Origin: Trichostrongylus colubriformis
Taxonomy: Eukaryota > Nematoda > Chromadorea > Rhabditida > Trichostrongylidae
Reading direction: 5' to 3'
DNA: 64,000 bases
Assembly (NCBI GenBank): GCA_963978905.1
Contig: OZ022256.1
Span: 31,769,426 to 31,833,425 of the forward strand
Under the pieces are notes generated by a model. That model was not told the origin of the DNA, searched no databases, and saw only the letters and a list, made by a program, of their open reading frames with translations. The position numbers were made by a program, and so were the translations under genes. How positions within the stretch are numbered: position 1 is the stretch's first letter; every line of letters begins with the position of its first letter. This document shows positions 1 to 10,445 of the stretch, piece after piece.

Positions 1-1138
1 AGAAGGTGTACGGCATGAACCTCTCCTCCCTTTTCGTGATCTTTCCATCTCGAGACTTTCTTGAAGGACATGTTGGCTTGCCATATAGGCCCGCCACGAT
101 CGTATCAAAATCATTAATGATCTGTCTGGCGTTGTGTACTTCCCATTAATGATCTGTCTGGCGTTGTGTACTTCCCGCAAGCGCGTCACGTGGGGTGGAT
201 CCACATCACCCGCTTCCTCCGGTGCATGTTCTTCATTTTGAGGGTTATGAGGAGCCTCTCCGAGGTCTCTCGGATCGCCCTCTCGCGCATTTCCCTCATC
301 TTTTTGGTCATTCTCAGGTGCACTGACGTCCTGTTCGTCTTCGTATTCCTCAACTTCTACGAGTTCTGGAATGAATTCCCCCTTTGACTGCGCCTCTGTG
401 CGGTCCTCGGGTGCATTGGGTTCCTCTTCCTCGCCGTCGTGAACTCCTTCTGCATACTCGGCATTATCCTCAATGATCTGTTCCTCCCTGTTCTTTTCGC
501 CGACGAGACCCTCCGGCGCCGCAGTATTTTTTGAGCTTGACGCATTTTTTAAGGATGTGCTCCAGTAACTCGTCAAGAACTTCTTGAATACGCTTTATTC
601 CGGTGCATACTTCTTGCTAGAAACGGGTTTTTTCGTCTTGCTCGTTGCCCTGGAAATCTCTCTGCAGGTCGTGCAACAGGGAGGTTATCCCTGCAATATT
701 GGTGATCTGATCGGCCGCCACTTGCTCGATGCCGTTCAGCTTGACCAATAGGGTTTTGCCGTCGATGGTCTCGTGAGGTGCAAGGATCAAGCTTCTCCAC
801 TCGCTTTCCTTCATTCGGTGCACTGCTATAAGAATAGGTGGCAAGGTGTAAAGGGTGCGTAGCTGAGTTCGAACATACAGGAACCGCAGTCGCAAATGAC
901 CCGCATGCAATACGAGGCATTCTGCTTCGTGTCGCCTTGAGGGTAGTGGTTTCCGAGAAAGACGTAGGGCTCATAGACGCTTTTCATGGATGACTACAGC
1001 TTGCAAACCATCATGAAAATCATAACAATATCGAATGATCTTATCGTGCAGATCTGACGGTGCAGGTAGCGGTGGGAGCGCCTGCTGAAGTTCACGGAGT
1101 AGCTGCTCAGCGGTTCTTCGATCGCATTCGGTGTCCAT
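1..1138 (-). pseudogene. decayed coding block of unknown family, possibly retrotransposon gag
   Basis: On the minus strand several coding-like frames follow one another from an ATG at 1138. The first runs about 55 codons to a TGA at 973-971. A second frame (about 970-830) holds a cluster of cysteines (VICDCGSC). A third (910-617) ends in a helical stretch that continues past a stop as KRIQEVLDELLEHIL. A fourth, with no Met (about 545-90), is very acidic (for example VEVEEYEDEQDVSAPEND). The frames abut at one-base shifts, so this reads as a single protein broken by frameshifts and running off the left edge. A coiled coil followed by an acidic tail would suit a gag-like protein or a structural host protein. 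I recognise no family; the gag suggestion is inference. Confidence 0.35.
113..176. repeat. 32-base tandem duplication
   Basis: The unit beginning ATTAATGATCTGTCTGG occurs twice head to tail (113-144 and 145-176) with no mismatch seen. It lies inside the acidic minus-strand frame. Because 32 is not a multiple of three, it shifts that frame, which suggests a recent slippage duplication in sequence no longer under coding constraint. Confidence 0.9.
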
Positions 1139-2324
1139 TTTTTGTGAGAAAGGTGCACCGACTGATGATTACGAATTATCGATAGACGTGCGGCGCGAAT
1201 TTCCGTACTGGTGAAGTGATCTTTTGTTTCGGTCCAGATCCTTGGATGGGACCGATGCACCATCTAATAATTTGTATAACTATAGCGTTGCTAGCCGTGC
1301 CACGCGGAATTGCTCGTGCCCAAAGGTGTGATATATATTCTCGATACGATAACACGTTTTCGAGGCGCACTGTATCTGACAATATACAGTATTAATACTT
1401 GATAAGAAACAGCGAAGCAAATAGAGAAAAGCGGGAAACGGTGCAAGTCTGACGCTGGTGACTGGAATTAGAAGACGACCCCCTATGACTGTCTGGAGTC
1501 CCTTTATACGGCCCATGCAGCTGGCAGTTTCTTTTGTCCCTTTCGGCTTCTTGCTCCGTCGATGGAATGCGCTCGTGTCTGTCAAGCATCTGTGATTCCA
1601 ATCGATTAGGCTAGGTCAGGCTAACACACACAATATGTGTACAGTATACAATATATAAAATTATTGATTATAAGAATCGACCGTATGATCGCGGTAAAAC
1701 CGCGATATTCCCCAGCGCCGAAAATTCACCCCTCCTGCCAGAAGCTACTCAGCTGCCTTTGACAATATATCATCTTCTCGCGAGCATCCTATCTGGCTCG
1801 CGAGCAATCAAAACTATTGATTATAAAAACAGACCGTATGATCGCGGTAAAACGGCGATAGTAGTCATGTAATGTGAATCGGCCGGTCGTGACTAACCGA
1901 CAGAAGTCCTCATCGCCTTATTTTACACAATGAAAAGCGTGAGCTCTAATCCTAGTATCTCTACAAACATGCATTACCATTCGAAATTTAGCAGTCGAAG
2001 AATTTTATTGCTGTTGATAACGGAGATAAGGGATATGTCCACCCACTAATCATTTCACAATTAAATGAACCGGAAGGGGTCCGAAACAAGAGGAAGATGC
2101 AAAGAAATGAGCATTTTGTAACGAACACTGGTAAGGTAAGAAGCGATAATCGGCGAAAAAACCGGTATTCAAAAGCGCGACGCGTGGTGTGTATTCGCAT
2201 CCAATCCGCATCCACACACAGACTTCCCGAGTTGTTCGCTGTAGGGGACGGGACGCGGGCCAACGTTAGTTGTAGCGCCTGACTCGCAGCGCAGTGGAGT
2301 GGCCATTCTCAACTGCATTAGCAT
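1139..2324. other. no gene recognised
   Basis: Overlapping short ORFs on both strands show no recognisable domain. The only structure seen is the direct repeat pair listed separately and a small inverted repeat (CTCGCGAGC / GCTCGCGAG) around 1776-1804. Confidence 0.5.
1662..1860. repeat. direct repeat pair, 45 bases each, 154 bases apart
   Basis: A segment starting ATTGATTATAA and containing GACCGTATGATCGCGG occurs at 1662-1706 and again at 1816-1860 with a few mismatches. Each copy carries a short self-complementary motif (CGCGGTAAAACCGCG in the first). It could be the flank of a lost element or a two-copy satellite fragment; no coding sequence lies between. Confidence 0.7.
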
Positions 2325-2545
2325 TCATGTATGTACATCTAGAAACAATATAAGAAAGAACAAAGGACAAAGTAAAAGGGAAAAACAAATTCATAATAGA
2401 AACATCACCTTTTCGCACCATGCCAAGGCGTCAAATTTGCGAGTTTGTGCAATGGCGGCCACTCAAACTCGTCCACACTACGTCTGTTCTAGATTAGGCC
2501 AAAATTACCCCCTTCCGGTGTCTTTAATACCTATAAGAATCGATT
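2325..2545 (+). repeat. dispersed repeat Q, uninterrupted copy
   Basis: This stretch is homologous, in inverted orientation, to two blocks at 33310-33247 and 32498-32355. Shared landmarks include ATGTACATCTAGAAACA, ACCATGCCAAGGCGTCAAATT and CACTACGTCTGTTCTA. The distal copy is split by element M; this copy lacks it and so shows the empty insertion site near 2392-2396. No function is apparent. Confidence 0.65.
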
Positions 2546-3731
2546 ATTCACCCTTCTAACATTGCATATCACACCACTCTCCAGAAGTCTGGATGATGTA
2601 GTGGTCGATATCCTCTGTCAAAACAGGTGTCATACCAGAGACGAGTTTTGTTGACCCACTAATCTTGGGTCACAGTGAGTGCTGTCCTGGATTACGTCAG
2701 ACCCAGTTATAATATCCTATCAGCCTTCATCAACTAGTATCAGCCCTGGTTCCGGTCACCCACTACTAATGTGCCCGTACGAAACTACGTAGCTCTTATC
2801 GGTGCCAGCGCTAAAATGTCGCCTCGAAAGGCCCGACGAACTTATTTTATTTTTTCATTTATTTAATTACACTTCACGGTGCATAATAACATCTGTTTGT
2901 TACTGCAAATGGAATAATAGAAACTGCAGGATTAACCGAAACAAGTCGAAGCAGATGAGAAAGAGGCTGTCCAAATTCTAGAACAGAAATAGAAGGCCTC
3001 AACAGTAGTTGGATGTTCAAATATGTAGACTTGTTTCAGCCGCTGACGAAGGTAATAGCAACTTTGCTGGTTATGGTTTCTTCTATCTCGGAGAAGATGC
3101 TATCAACTACTTAGCTACCTATTATATCCTTTTTCCAGCAACACTTTATGACGAAACTAATCCTTCACATCAACACCAATCCCGGTCTTCAGTTGTCAAC
3201 TCCTCACCAAACAAGCAGCAATACCGTAACCCTGGGTTTCGTAACCAATGTCTTCGGGAGCTTATCAAGCAGTAGTACTCTAATCACATAGAACCATAGC
3301 TCATAAGAATGACCTTTTTCTGCTATCTTACGCGCGCAACACATATAGAGGTATACCACTGCGGGAGGGTAAGAAGTAGGGTGGAGTTGAACCGTAATGT
3401 TATCGCCGGGGAATAACAGCTCAACTATGCAGCTACGATAAGTGGGCCGACCATTGACATGGAGGTATGCTGGAAGACACGCAGCTCCCTCACCGGTTAT
3501 CGATAGCACAAAAATGCTGGCAAAGCTGGGTCTCTACATTTTGCACGTGAAACTCTAACAATCTCAACAAATGCAAATTTTATCGGATGCTATCCATACA
3601 TCCAAGAAAATATAATGCTCTGCAAAAAAAAACCCATTTGCACTATGAAGTTGAACTTTATAAAAAAGTACACGCCTTTCTATCGATCTGAGGTTATAGA
3701 AAAGGACTTCAATGGGATTTCATGTAGCTAG
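2546..3731. other. no gene assigned; one exon-like minus-strand stretch
   Basis: Around 3495-3330 on the minus strand a frame reads VNGRPTYRSCIVELLFPGDN and onward, downstream of a CTTCCAG acceptor-like site. It looks more protein-like than chance but matches no family I can name. The rest of the interval shows nothing recognisable. Confidence 0.3.
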
Positions 3732-4087
3732 TCAGAAAGCACAAAATACTGTCACTGCTCCCCTTTTGAAGCAACTGAGTATTTCTGTTAACTTTTCATT
3801 GCGAGCTTTCTCTGCTAACTCGCCCCTATCTGGCAGTGCAACTTCTCATAACTGGATGTTTTGAGACTGTTTGATAGCAATCTTTCTTTCAGATTCAACG
3901 AATTTATGCATGAGCTGGTCGATTATCTCCACCGCCACGTAGTCGTCACTTTTCGTGAGACGAACATCACCCATGAAGAGTATTCATTCGTTAAATCCCT
4001 GATTCTATTTTCTGGAGGTACATATCTTTCATAATGTGCTTCACTTCGGCAACCATTTCAACATCTTCGAATTCTCGAATAACAGCG
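3732..4087 (-). pseudogene. helical coding-like block with in-frame stop and frame change, unknown family
   Basis: On the minus strand, after an acceptor-like CATCACAG ending at 4088, a frame reads VIREFEDVEMVAEVKHIMKD and onward to a TAA at 3993-3991. In another frame an ATG at 3974 opens a protein that reads MGDVRLTKSDDYVAVEIIDQ and continues to one in-frame TGA at 3848-3846. It then continues in the same frame (LPDRGELAEKARNEKLTEIL) to a stop at 3734-3732. The charged, amphipathic composition suggests long helices. The stop and frame change argue for decay, or a missed intron. I do not recognise the protein. Confidence 0.35.
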
Positions 4088-4186
4088 CTGTGATGAGATT
4101 TAAGTATTGTTCAAGCATACAACCTTCACAACGCTTTGGCCAAAATCAGCGACTATCAAGAATCAAAAATCAAGACGGAGTCATTT

Positions 4187-4270
4187 GTTGAGGAAGGTGA
4201 CGAGTATCGACATAGTTGGCGTAATATTGTTGAGGAAGGTGACGAGTATCGGCATAGTTGACGTAATATT
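4187..4270. repeat. 42-base tandem duplication
   Basis: The unit beginning GTTGAGGAAGGTGACGAGTA occurs at 4187-4228 and 4229-4270. The copies differ at only two purine positions. Confidence 0.9.
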
Positions 4271-4489
4271 GGGGGACCAGGTGATCTTCGCGATCCACAT
4301 CGCGTTACGGGGTACCGATGCGAAGCGGGCTGTGGGCAAAAAGATGTAAACAGAAATTGGACAATGTGGTTCGGCGAAAATCTATAGATTTTACATTTGT
4401 GCTGCAGGGTAGTCCATTTACAGCCTTCACTACAGCTGCCCACCATAGCAATAGGTATCCATCTACTTGTAATGTGCTCTATAGAATGT

Positions 4490-5105
4490 AAGCTTCTGCA
4501 ATTGTGTCCATCCACTGGTGTGATTCACCACATTGCCCGGCCCTCCGTAGGAAAAACGTCAGTTACGATCCATGGCACATGGTGCCGCAGTTTTTCAAAT
4601 CTGTGACTCTTATCATTCGATAAGATCCATTACCTGTTTTCAGCTCATTGCACAGAGACCTATGATTTCGATCGACGTCGACCGATAGGGCTTTTTCAGT
4701 TCTACAACAGCGTCACTTACTGGTGTGACTCGCTGACCATTTTACAGAATTTCCACTTCTATGGGGGCATCACTCAGTGGTATGGTCCATAGACCTTTCT
4801 AGCCCTTTGCGCAAAAAAGCGGTAGTCTCAACCAATATTGATCGGTGGTGCTTGATGTTGTAGAATTTCAACTTCTATGAGAGCACTCACTCGGTGGTAC
4901 GGTCCATAAGCCATCCCCAGCCACCTGTACGAAAACCGATATTTTCGATCAATATTGATAGGTATTACATGATGTGTAGAATTTCAATTTCTCTAGGGGC
5001 ACACATCCAGTGGTATGGTCTATAAGCCGTTTCCAGCCCTCTGCGCGGAAACCTATACTTTCAATCAATATCAACAGGTGCTACATGATGGTGTAGAATT
5101 TCAGT
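4490..5105. repeat. tandem array, period about 116 bases
   Basis: The motif TAGAATTTCAA recurs near 4745, 4861, 4978 and 5094, that is every 116-117 bases. Each unit also carries a CAGTGGTATGGTCCATA-like block and a CAATATTGAT-like block. The units nearest 5105 are most alike; those to the left become progressively degenerate from about 4700 back to 4490. No open frame is conserved between units, so this is a satellite-type array. Confidence 0.7.
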
Positions 5106-6440
5106 TGTAGAATTTCGGCAGACAGAGTCTCGCATTGTCCATGTGAGATGTGCTTGTGTACATTTTGGACCATGCCCTACCCAGCAAAAACATGACCTGA
5201 CTTCTCCTCTTTTCTTTCTGGTTAAACCGAGAATCGAGCGGTCGCACAAACATCCGTACAGACAGCAAACTCCTGGTTTATATATAGGTTATGATATGTA
5301 GGGTATGACACCCGGATCTCATCTTGGTCCACCTTCCCCGATATCCGGGCAAATTGAGACGAATTACAAAATTTTGGCATTGATCAGAGGACAATGCAGC
5401 GCACGCCCCGCCCACTGTGGGCGTCCCGAATTTCCCATGTGCGCCGTGTACATTTTGGACTATGCACCCACCCCACCCAAGCTTAACCTGACCTCCCCCA
5501 CTTGCCTTTCTGGTTAAACCGAGAATCGAGCAGTCACACAAACATCCGCACAGACAGACCAAACTCATGGTTTATATACAGGATATGATATCCCGACCCC
5601 TGGGCTTTTTTGGAATGAATTATAGAATTTTGCACCCAACACCAGCCATTCTAACGCACCCCCTGCCGGAGTTCGACAAAGTTGCGCTCTGTACATCCAT
5701 GCTCCACACAACCCCCAATCGAGCCGACCTTTTCCGCCAAGTTTTTAAAGTTATGTCGAGTTTCAGGTGGACAGACAGAAACAAGATAACAAACACACCA
5801 AATTCCTGGTTTATATAAAGGGTATGATACATCCCCTACTATGCCCCACCCAACCCACACTTGACCCGATCTTCCCCGTGTTTCTCAGGTTATGTTGAGT
5901 TTCGGGTGGAGAGACAGACAAACAAAGTAATGGATACAACAAATTCCTACTTTATATATGGGGTATGATTCATCCCCACCCATGCCCCACGCAATCCACA
6001 CTTGACCCGATCTTACCCGTTAATTTCCCAGGTTTTGTCGAGTTTCGGGCGGGCAGACAGACAAGTGAGATGATGGACTCACCAAACTCCTGGTTTATAC
6101 ATGGGGTAATGCCCCGCCCTCTGAAAGCAGGTCTCCTTTAGGCGCCATAAACACCCTTGACTCAATTAGGACCACCTTATCCCGACGCCCAGGCTTTTTT
6201 GAAATGAATTGTAGAGTTTTGCGCGTGAAACCGAGCATTTTAACGCACGTCCCGCCCACAGATGGCGGAGTTTGACAAAGTCCATGTGCGCTCTGTACAT
6301 CTCTTATCATGCCCCACCCAACCCACGCTTGAGCCGACCTTTCTCGCTAATTTTTGAAGTTATGTCGAGTAGTGGTCGGACAGACAGACAGACAATATAG
6401 CAAACACACCAAATACCTGGTTTATATATAGGATATGATA
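5106..6440 (-). repeat. irregular array of repeated element ends
   Basis: Six blocks contain a CAGACAGAC-rich stretch followed by CTGGTTTATATATAGG and ATGATA. They lie near 5256, 5553, 5768, 5912, 6055 and 6378, about 140 to 320 bases apart. Read on the minus strand, each starts TATCATATCCTATATATAAA and passes into TGTCTGTCTGTC-type sequence, which resembles the 5' ends of the Helitron-like elements elsewhere in this window. A second landmark, TAACGCACGCCCCGCCCAC, recurs near 5650 and 6240. The ORFs here are by-products of the repeats. Confidence 0.65.
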
Positions 6441-7107
6441 CTAGGGGGTGGATGGCAATTGTACAGAATGCTCCTTAGCACCTTTGCCTCGCATATACCT
6501 CGCACCTCCCTAGCACCGCTCACCTTGGCATGCGGGCTGACCTTGCTTAATGAAGTGCTGTGCCTGCTGACCTCTTCTCGACAGGCAGATGAGGGTGGAA
6601 CAAAAGTAACAAAGCGTGATAAATGGAATTAGGATATCAGTAATACGTTGTAGTTAGCCTCCGAGATTGTTATAGTGTTTATTATACAGATTATCCGGTT
6701 GACGTTTCGGCCAAAAGGCCTTCTTTAGAGCCTGGAAAGCCGAAACATATCAGTGATACGAACGTCGATTACCCTTTTTCAAATTACGAAGGGAAACTAA
6801 GGGTGAAGCAGTCATAAAAGATACAATGAAACTCGCTAGCCTTATAGAAATGTGGAGCTGTATTTGGCACCTAGAGCTAGGATTTTACGGCGGTGCTTAT
6901 ATATGTGTTTTTAAGCCCTCAAGGTTAGGTCAGATTACTTATAGGAACCCCCTCCCCACAGGGACATTATGTACTATTTAAAAACTATGCCAACAGTTAT
7001 CGATCCATGGTGATTGCCGCCCGTCGCCCTATTTCCATTGATTTAGGTTTTAATGCCGAACCCCGCGCCCCGTCGCCTGATAGCAATTGATTTTAGGGTT
7101 CCAACAT

Positions 7108-7141
7108 CGAACCCCCGCCTCAGCGCCCCCGCGGGGGTTCG
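7108..7141. repeat. GC-rich hairpin, 11-base stem
   Basis: CGAACCCCCGC at 7108-7118 is complementary to GCGGGGGTTCG at 7131-7141, leaving a 12-base loop. It lies just past the end of the GIY-YIG frame, in the 3' region of the retroelement, so it could be part of its 3' structure. That role is inference. Confidence 0.6.
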
Positions 7142-7188
7142 ACCGCGTAGGTCAAAGGCCGCACAAATCCACGAACGGTGCCAACTCT

Positions 7189-7731
7189 CTAGTAATCGTC
7201 ACGCGTTCGTCTTTCTATTGATTTTAGGGTCCTTCGCTTTGATCCATAACGCTTCAAGGGTTTGCGTGCTGAGATCTCCTGTTCGCGTGCTAGAATAGTG
7301 ATCTCAACATCGACTTCGACATTGCCATGGAGTTGGACCCTGTGCTCACCCAAGGGAGTGGATATCCTAGATTTCTTGAGTCCATCGAGGTGTTCCCTGG
7401 CTCTTATACAGAGCGGTCTACCCGTCTCCCCCACATATTCCTCGCCACACAGTTTACAAGTGATAAGGTACACGACTCCTGAAAGCATGCAGTCGCCTTC
7501 CATTCCGTGAGGGCAAATTACGCAGGACGGGGTTTGGCAGAGTCGGTCGTAGAGACGGTTTTGAACCAAACGTTTCTTCACGATTTCAGGAGGTATTTCA
7601 ACCACTCTCACGTTTTCCTGGAGATCCGCTTTCCGTACACAAGCGCGGATGGCCGCGCTAATCTCATCCGAAATGAAGGGGATGCAGTAAGGTATCTTCG
7701 CTCTTGCTCTTCCTTTTGTCCATCCTCCGCC
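7189..7731 (-). CDS. GIY-YIG endonuclease domain of a Penelope-like element (partial)
   Basis: An open frame of 181 codons runs from just inside a TAG at 7734 to 7189; the first Met is at 7611. The part before that Met, which includes PYCIPFISDEISAAIRACV, is also typical of this family. A cysteine-rich segment (TPSCVICPHG) precedes the GIY motif GVVYLI and the YIG motif YVGET, followed by an arginine and EH as in the nuclease core. In this family the domain nicks target DNA for reverse transcription. It is unusual here for being intact over its whole length while the polymerase part is gone. A host GIY-YIG protein is less likely, because the flanking motifs match the retroelement family. Confidence 0.75.
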   Translation of the reverse strand, partial: GGGWTKGRARAKIPYCIPFISDEISAAIRACVRKADLQENVRVVEIPPEIVKKRLVQNRLYDRLCQTPSCVICPHGMEGDCMLSGVVYLITCKLCGEEYVGETGRPLCIRAREHLDGLKKSRISTPLGEHRVQLHGNVEVDVEITILAREQEISARKPLKRYGSKRRTLKSIERRTRDDY

Positions 7732-7769
7732 CTAGCTCGTCGTCCATGTTACGCCGGTTGCTCGCGTCT

Positions 7770-8325
7770 GTTTGTCGGTATGTAGGTATGTTTGTAAGCA
7801 TGTTTGCCCGTCCGCAAATGAGTGATTGTGATAAGGGAATGATAGAGCAATACAACCGCTTTGGGTAGGGAGAAACCGATGGGTGTTGGAGTATCAATGT
7901 AAGGTTATGTTATCATTGTGATAGCACCTCCTACTTATATAAACACCTACTTCGCGCCCTTGCCGTCATTCTGCGGTGCGCTGACGTCTCAGTAGGTATC
8001 AGCACACTGAATGGCATGCAGGTACCTTTAGTTATAGGGGAACAGTACCATTTGGATTAGGCCGAGCAGGGGGTGGGTAATTGAGTAAACGAAAACTGTT
8101 TGAAGTTTCAGGAGGTCATTGCCGGCCATCATGAATCATGTGGGCTATCATGAAATGAGTAGAGGGCTTTAAGCGATGGTGGACCTCATAAGGGGGGGAG
8201 GACATTCTCTGATCTGTGACTATTGGATGGCACCAGTGGATTTGCAAATGAGTGTGAATTCAACATTCTTACCATAGATGATCCGTTTGCCTGTGTGGGG
8301 TTCCGTCCGTCTGTCACGAAACTCA
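7770..8325 (+). repeat. dispersed repeat HEL-B, copy 1
   Basis: A module with a GTCCGCAAATGAGT block, the phrase GGGAATGATAGAGCAA, and ATAAACACCTACTTCG near 7940 recurs at 9106-9560 (+) and inverted at 10446-11025 and 14180-14620. A second block (about 8060-8280, with ATTCTCTGAT and TGCAAATGAGTGTGAAT) is shared with 9420-9530. The start resembles the TGTCTGTCTG-rich 5' ends of Helitron-like elements. No protein is encoded. Confidence 0.55.
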
Positions 8326-9105
8326 TATCTCGCGTCGCAGCGGAGGTGGGACCCTGAAGTTTACAAGTGGTGGGGGGGGGGGTGGTATAGGGATCTTATG
8401 GTGGTGGTCCGAAAGCGATAGCAGCTGTTAAGGGCTAATAAGGACCTCCCGGAGGCGAATGTCACCAAAGTCGCTTTGCCTTTCGCATTAGCCTAGAGCG
8501 TTGACCCTCCTAGGTATTGTGCGAAGTGGGGCGGGAACATTAATGGTGGCTGACCCGCACTGATAACGGTTGATAAGATTCGATAAAAAGCGTAAAAAGG
8601 CTAGAGTCTTCAAATCCGTTTCGCTTTTCGCATCGATCCTGTAGCGTTCATATTTATAGGTGTTTTGCGAAGTGGGACGGGTACATTGAGCGGTAGTGAT
8701 CCAGCTCGATAACGGTTGATAAGATTCGATAAGGAGCGTCATAAGGCCAATGTAGCAAAATCCATTTCCTCTCTCAACAAAAGAGGAATGTCCAAACACA
8801 TAGCTGTTGTAGGAGTGAATTAATCCAAAGCGGGACTTTAATGGTGACGGATCCGATATAACGACTGCTTAACGCTGTAAGAGCCGTCAGGAATTGGATC
8901 GGGTAAAATCCAGTGCACCGTTGACTACTACTACACGACCGTTACAGTGAAAGCGTCTGATGATTAGTGCCATTGGGTGAACATATTCTGATTATGTTCT
9001 GTTATCAGTTGCCGATGTATCGACCGCTGAATTGTTTGGCGTCCAAATAATGGTGCGCGTCTTTTGATACTGCGTTCTACACTTCATGATCAGGATACCA
9101 TGTAC
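8326..9105 (+). mobile_element. Helitron-like repeat HEL-A with internal 147-base units (no 3' end)
   Basis: After TCATATCTCGCGTCGCAGC the sequence holds units in which the phrase around GATAAGATTCGATAA and CTTTTCGCATCGATCC returns about every 147 bases (near 8457, 8604 and 8751). It is followed by a tail with GATGTATCGACCGCTGAA shared with 37590-37620. A poly-G run lies at about 8370-8382. The hairpin and CTGG 3' end seen in other copies is missing. Confidence 0.6.
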
Positions 9106-9560
9106 ATCTCTCTCTATTATAAAGAACTATTTATTTTGTATGTCGGTCTGCATGTCTATCTGTCCGCAAGCGTGTAATTGTGTTTGGGGAATGATAGAGC
9201 AAAGCATCGCTCTAGGTCGAGGCACACCGATGGATAATGGAGTATCATTGTAAGGCCATGTTATCGTATTGATAGCATCTCCAACTTGTATAAACACCTA
9301 TGTCGTACCCTCACCTCATCTTGAACTAAATCGATCTCAAGATTAGTGACTGTGTAAATCAAAGCGATTGCAATCTTTTCCACAAGCTATGAGTGGCTCA
9401 GACATCTATCATGAAGTACTTGGTAGGCCGGAGCGGGTGGTGAATCTCACAAGGGTGGTACATTCTCTGATTTCTGTGACTAATGGGTGCACCAATTGAT
9501 ATGCAAATAAGTGTGAATCCAAGAATGTTATACCATGATCCTTGCCAAATCACATTGCCG
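9106..9560 (+). repeat. dispersed repeat HEL-B, copy 2
   Basis: It begins TCTCTCTATTATAAAGAAC and passes into a GTCTGCATGTCTATCTGTCC stretch, then shares GGGAATGATAGAGCAA and the block near 9300 with copy 1. The same orientation and order of blocks as copy 1 suggest a second insertion of the family right after it. Confidence 0.55.
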
Positions 9561-10445
9561 AGGAGCTCCTGATAATATTTTCGTATGGATACCAGTCGGA
9601 TCGCCAAGCCGCCATCGCCCACTTCTTCTTCTTACGGGGCGGCTTCGCCAGCCCTTTCAGATGATTTCATTTTTCTATCATTTTTACTCACTCTTTACAT
9701 ACAGTGCGTCAGTAGTTATTACATTACTCCAGTGCCCGCTCTTTGAGGTTGCAGTAGCGGCTCTGCCAAATCTATATGGGTTTGCTTCCATGTCGATCGA
9801 CACATGAGGCTTGATGTTCAGATCTGATCAAATTCCTTTGCGAAGTCATGCCGGCTGTGGACCATGTGCGCTTCGGAGAAGCAGGCATAACTTAAACATT
9901 ATGCATATTCCAGTTCTTTCGCGTTGAACAGTCTTCCGTTTTCTTTTCCGGTCTTATGCAGAAAGCTACAGTCACTGCGGCCTTCGAAGAGCAGCGTGGA
10001 GTTGTCACTTGAGAATGCTAGGAGTATGAGACAATGTATTTTAAATTCATTTTTGATAAAACAATGCCCACAATAATGCCAAAATGTTACTAGCTATATC
10101 TTTCATCAGACGTATGGCCACAAATTGTTCTCTTTCGCTACTTATCGATTGGATATAGTGAGTTCTTTGCGGAAGATATGCGCTCCTCCCATCCTGCTCA
10201 GTGTGCGCCGAGTTGCCACATATCACCTTAAAGTCTTTATCACCAGGTACTTATTGTAAGTAATCATATCAGTAATAACAAGTGACGTATGTAAAATGTG
10301 TGTAAAAGGCATTTGTAGAAAAAATGAAATTTTAAGGAGAAGCGCCCGGCGGCAGCGGGCGATGGACTGGTAATTTATGTAATGCTGTTCCAGCTACGCG
10401 ATGTGCGCGTAACACGACACTGACGAATAGCGATATATACGTATA
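9561..10445. other. no gene recognised
   Basis: No exon, repeat copy or terminal inverted repeat was recognised here. The frames are short and not protein-like. Confidence 0.4.

Larger units (their letters stand above)
6660..7731 (-). mobile_element. Penelope-like retroelement, 5'-truncated
   Basis: The minus strand carries the C-terminal endonuclease region of a Penelope-like element (separate entry). Downstream at 6700-6735, the minus-strand sequence GAAGGCCTTTTGGCCGAAAC is of the kind found in the tail regions of such elements. The reverse transcriptase expected upstream (above 7731) is absent: the frame meets a TAG at 7734-7732 and repeat sequence follows. Truncation at the 5' end is usual for copies made by target-primed reverse transcription. 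Assignment rests on the GIY-YIG domain; the subfamily is not determined. Confidence 0.7.

Noticed and set aside
6660..7731. Hammerhead ribozyme expected with Penelope-like elements
   Set aside because: No CTGATGAG...GAAA core with flanking stems was seen on either strand of this copy.
8488..8799. Minus-strand ORFs in the 146-base arrays (also at 10988-11391, 14897-15266 and 36458-37396)
   Set aside because: They recur with the repeat unit and read antisense to it; no frame is conserved apart from the repetition.
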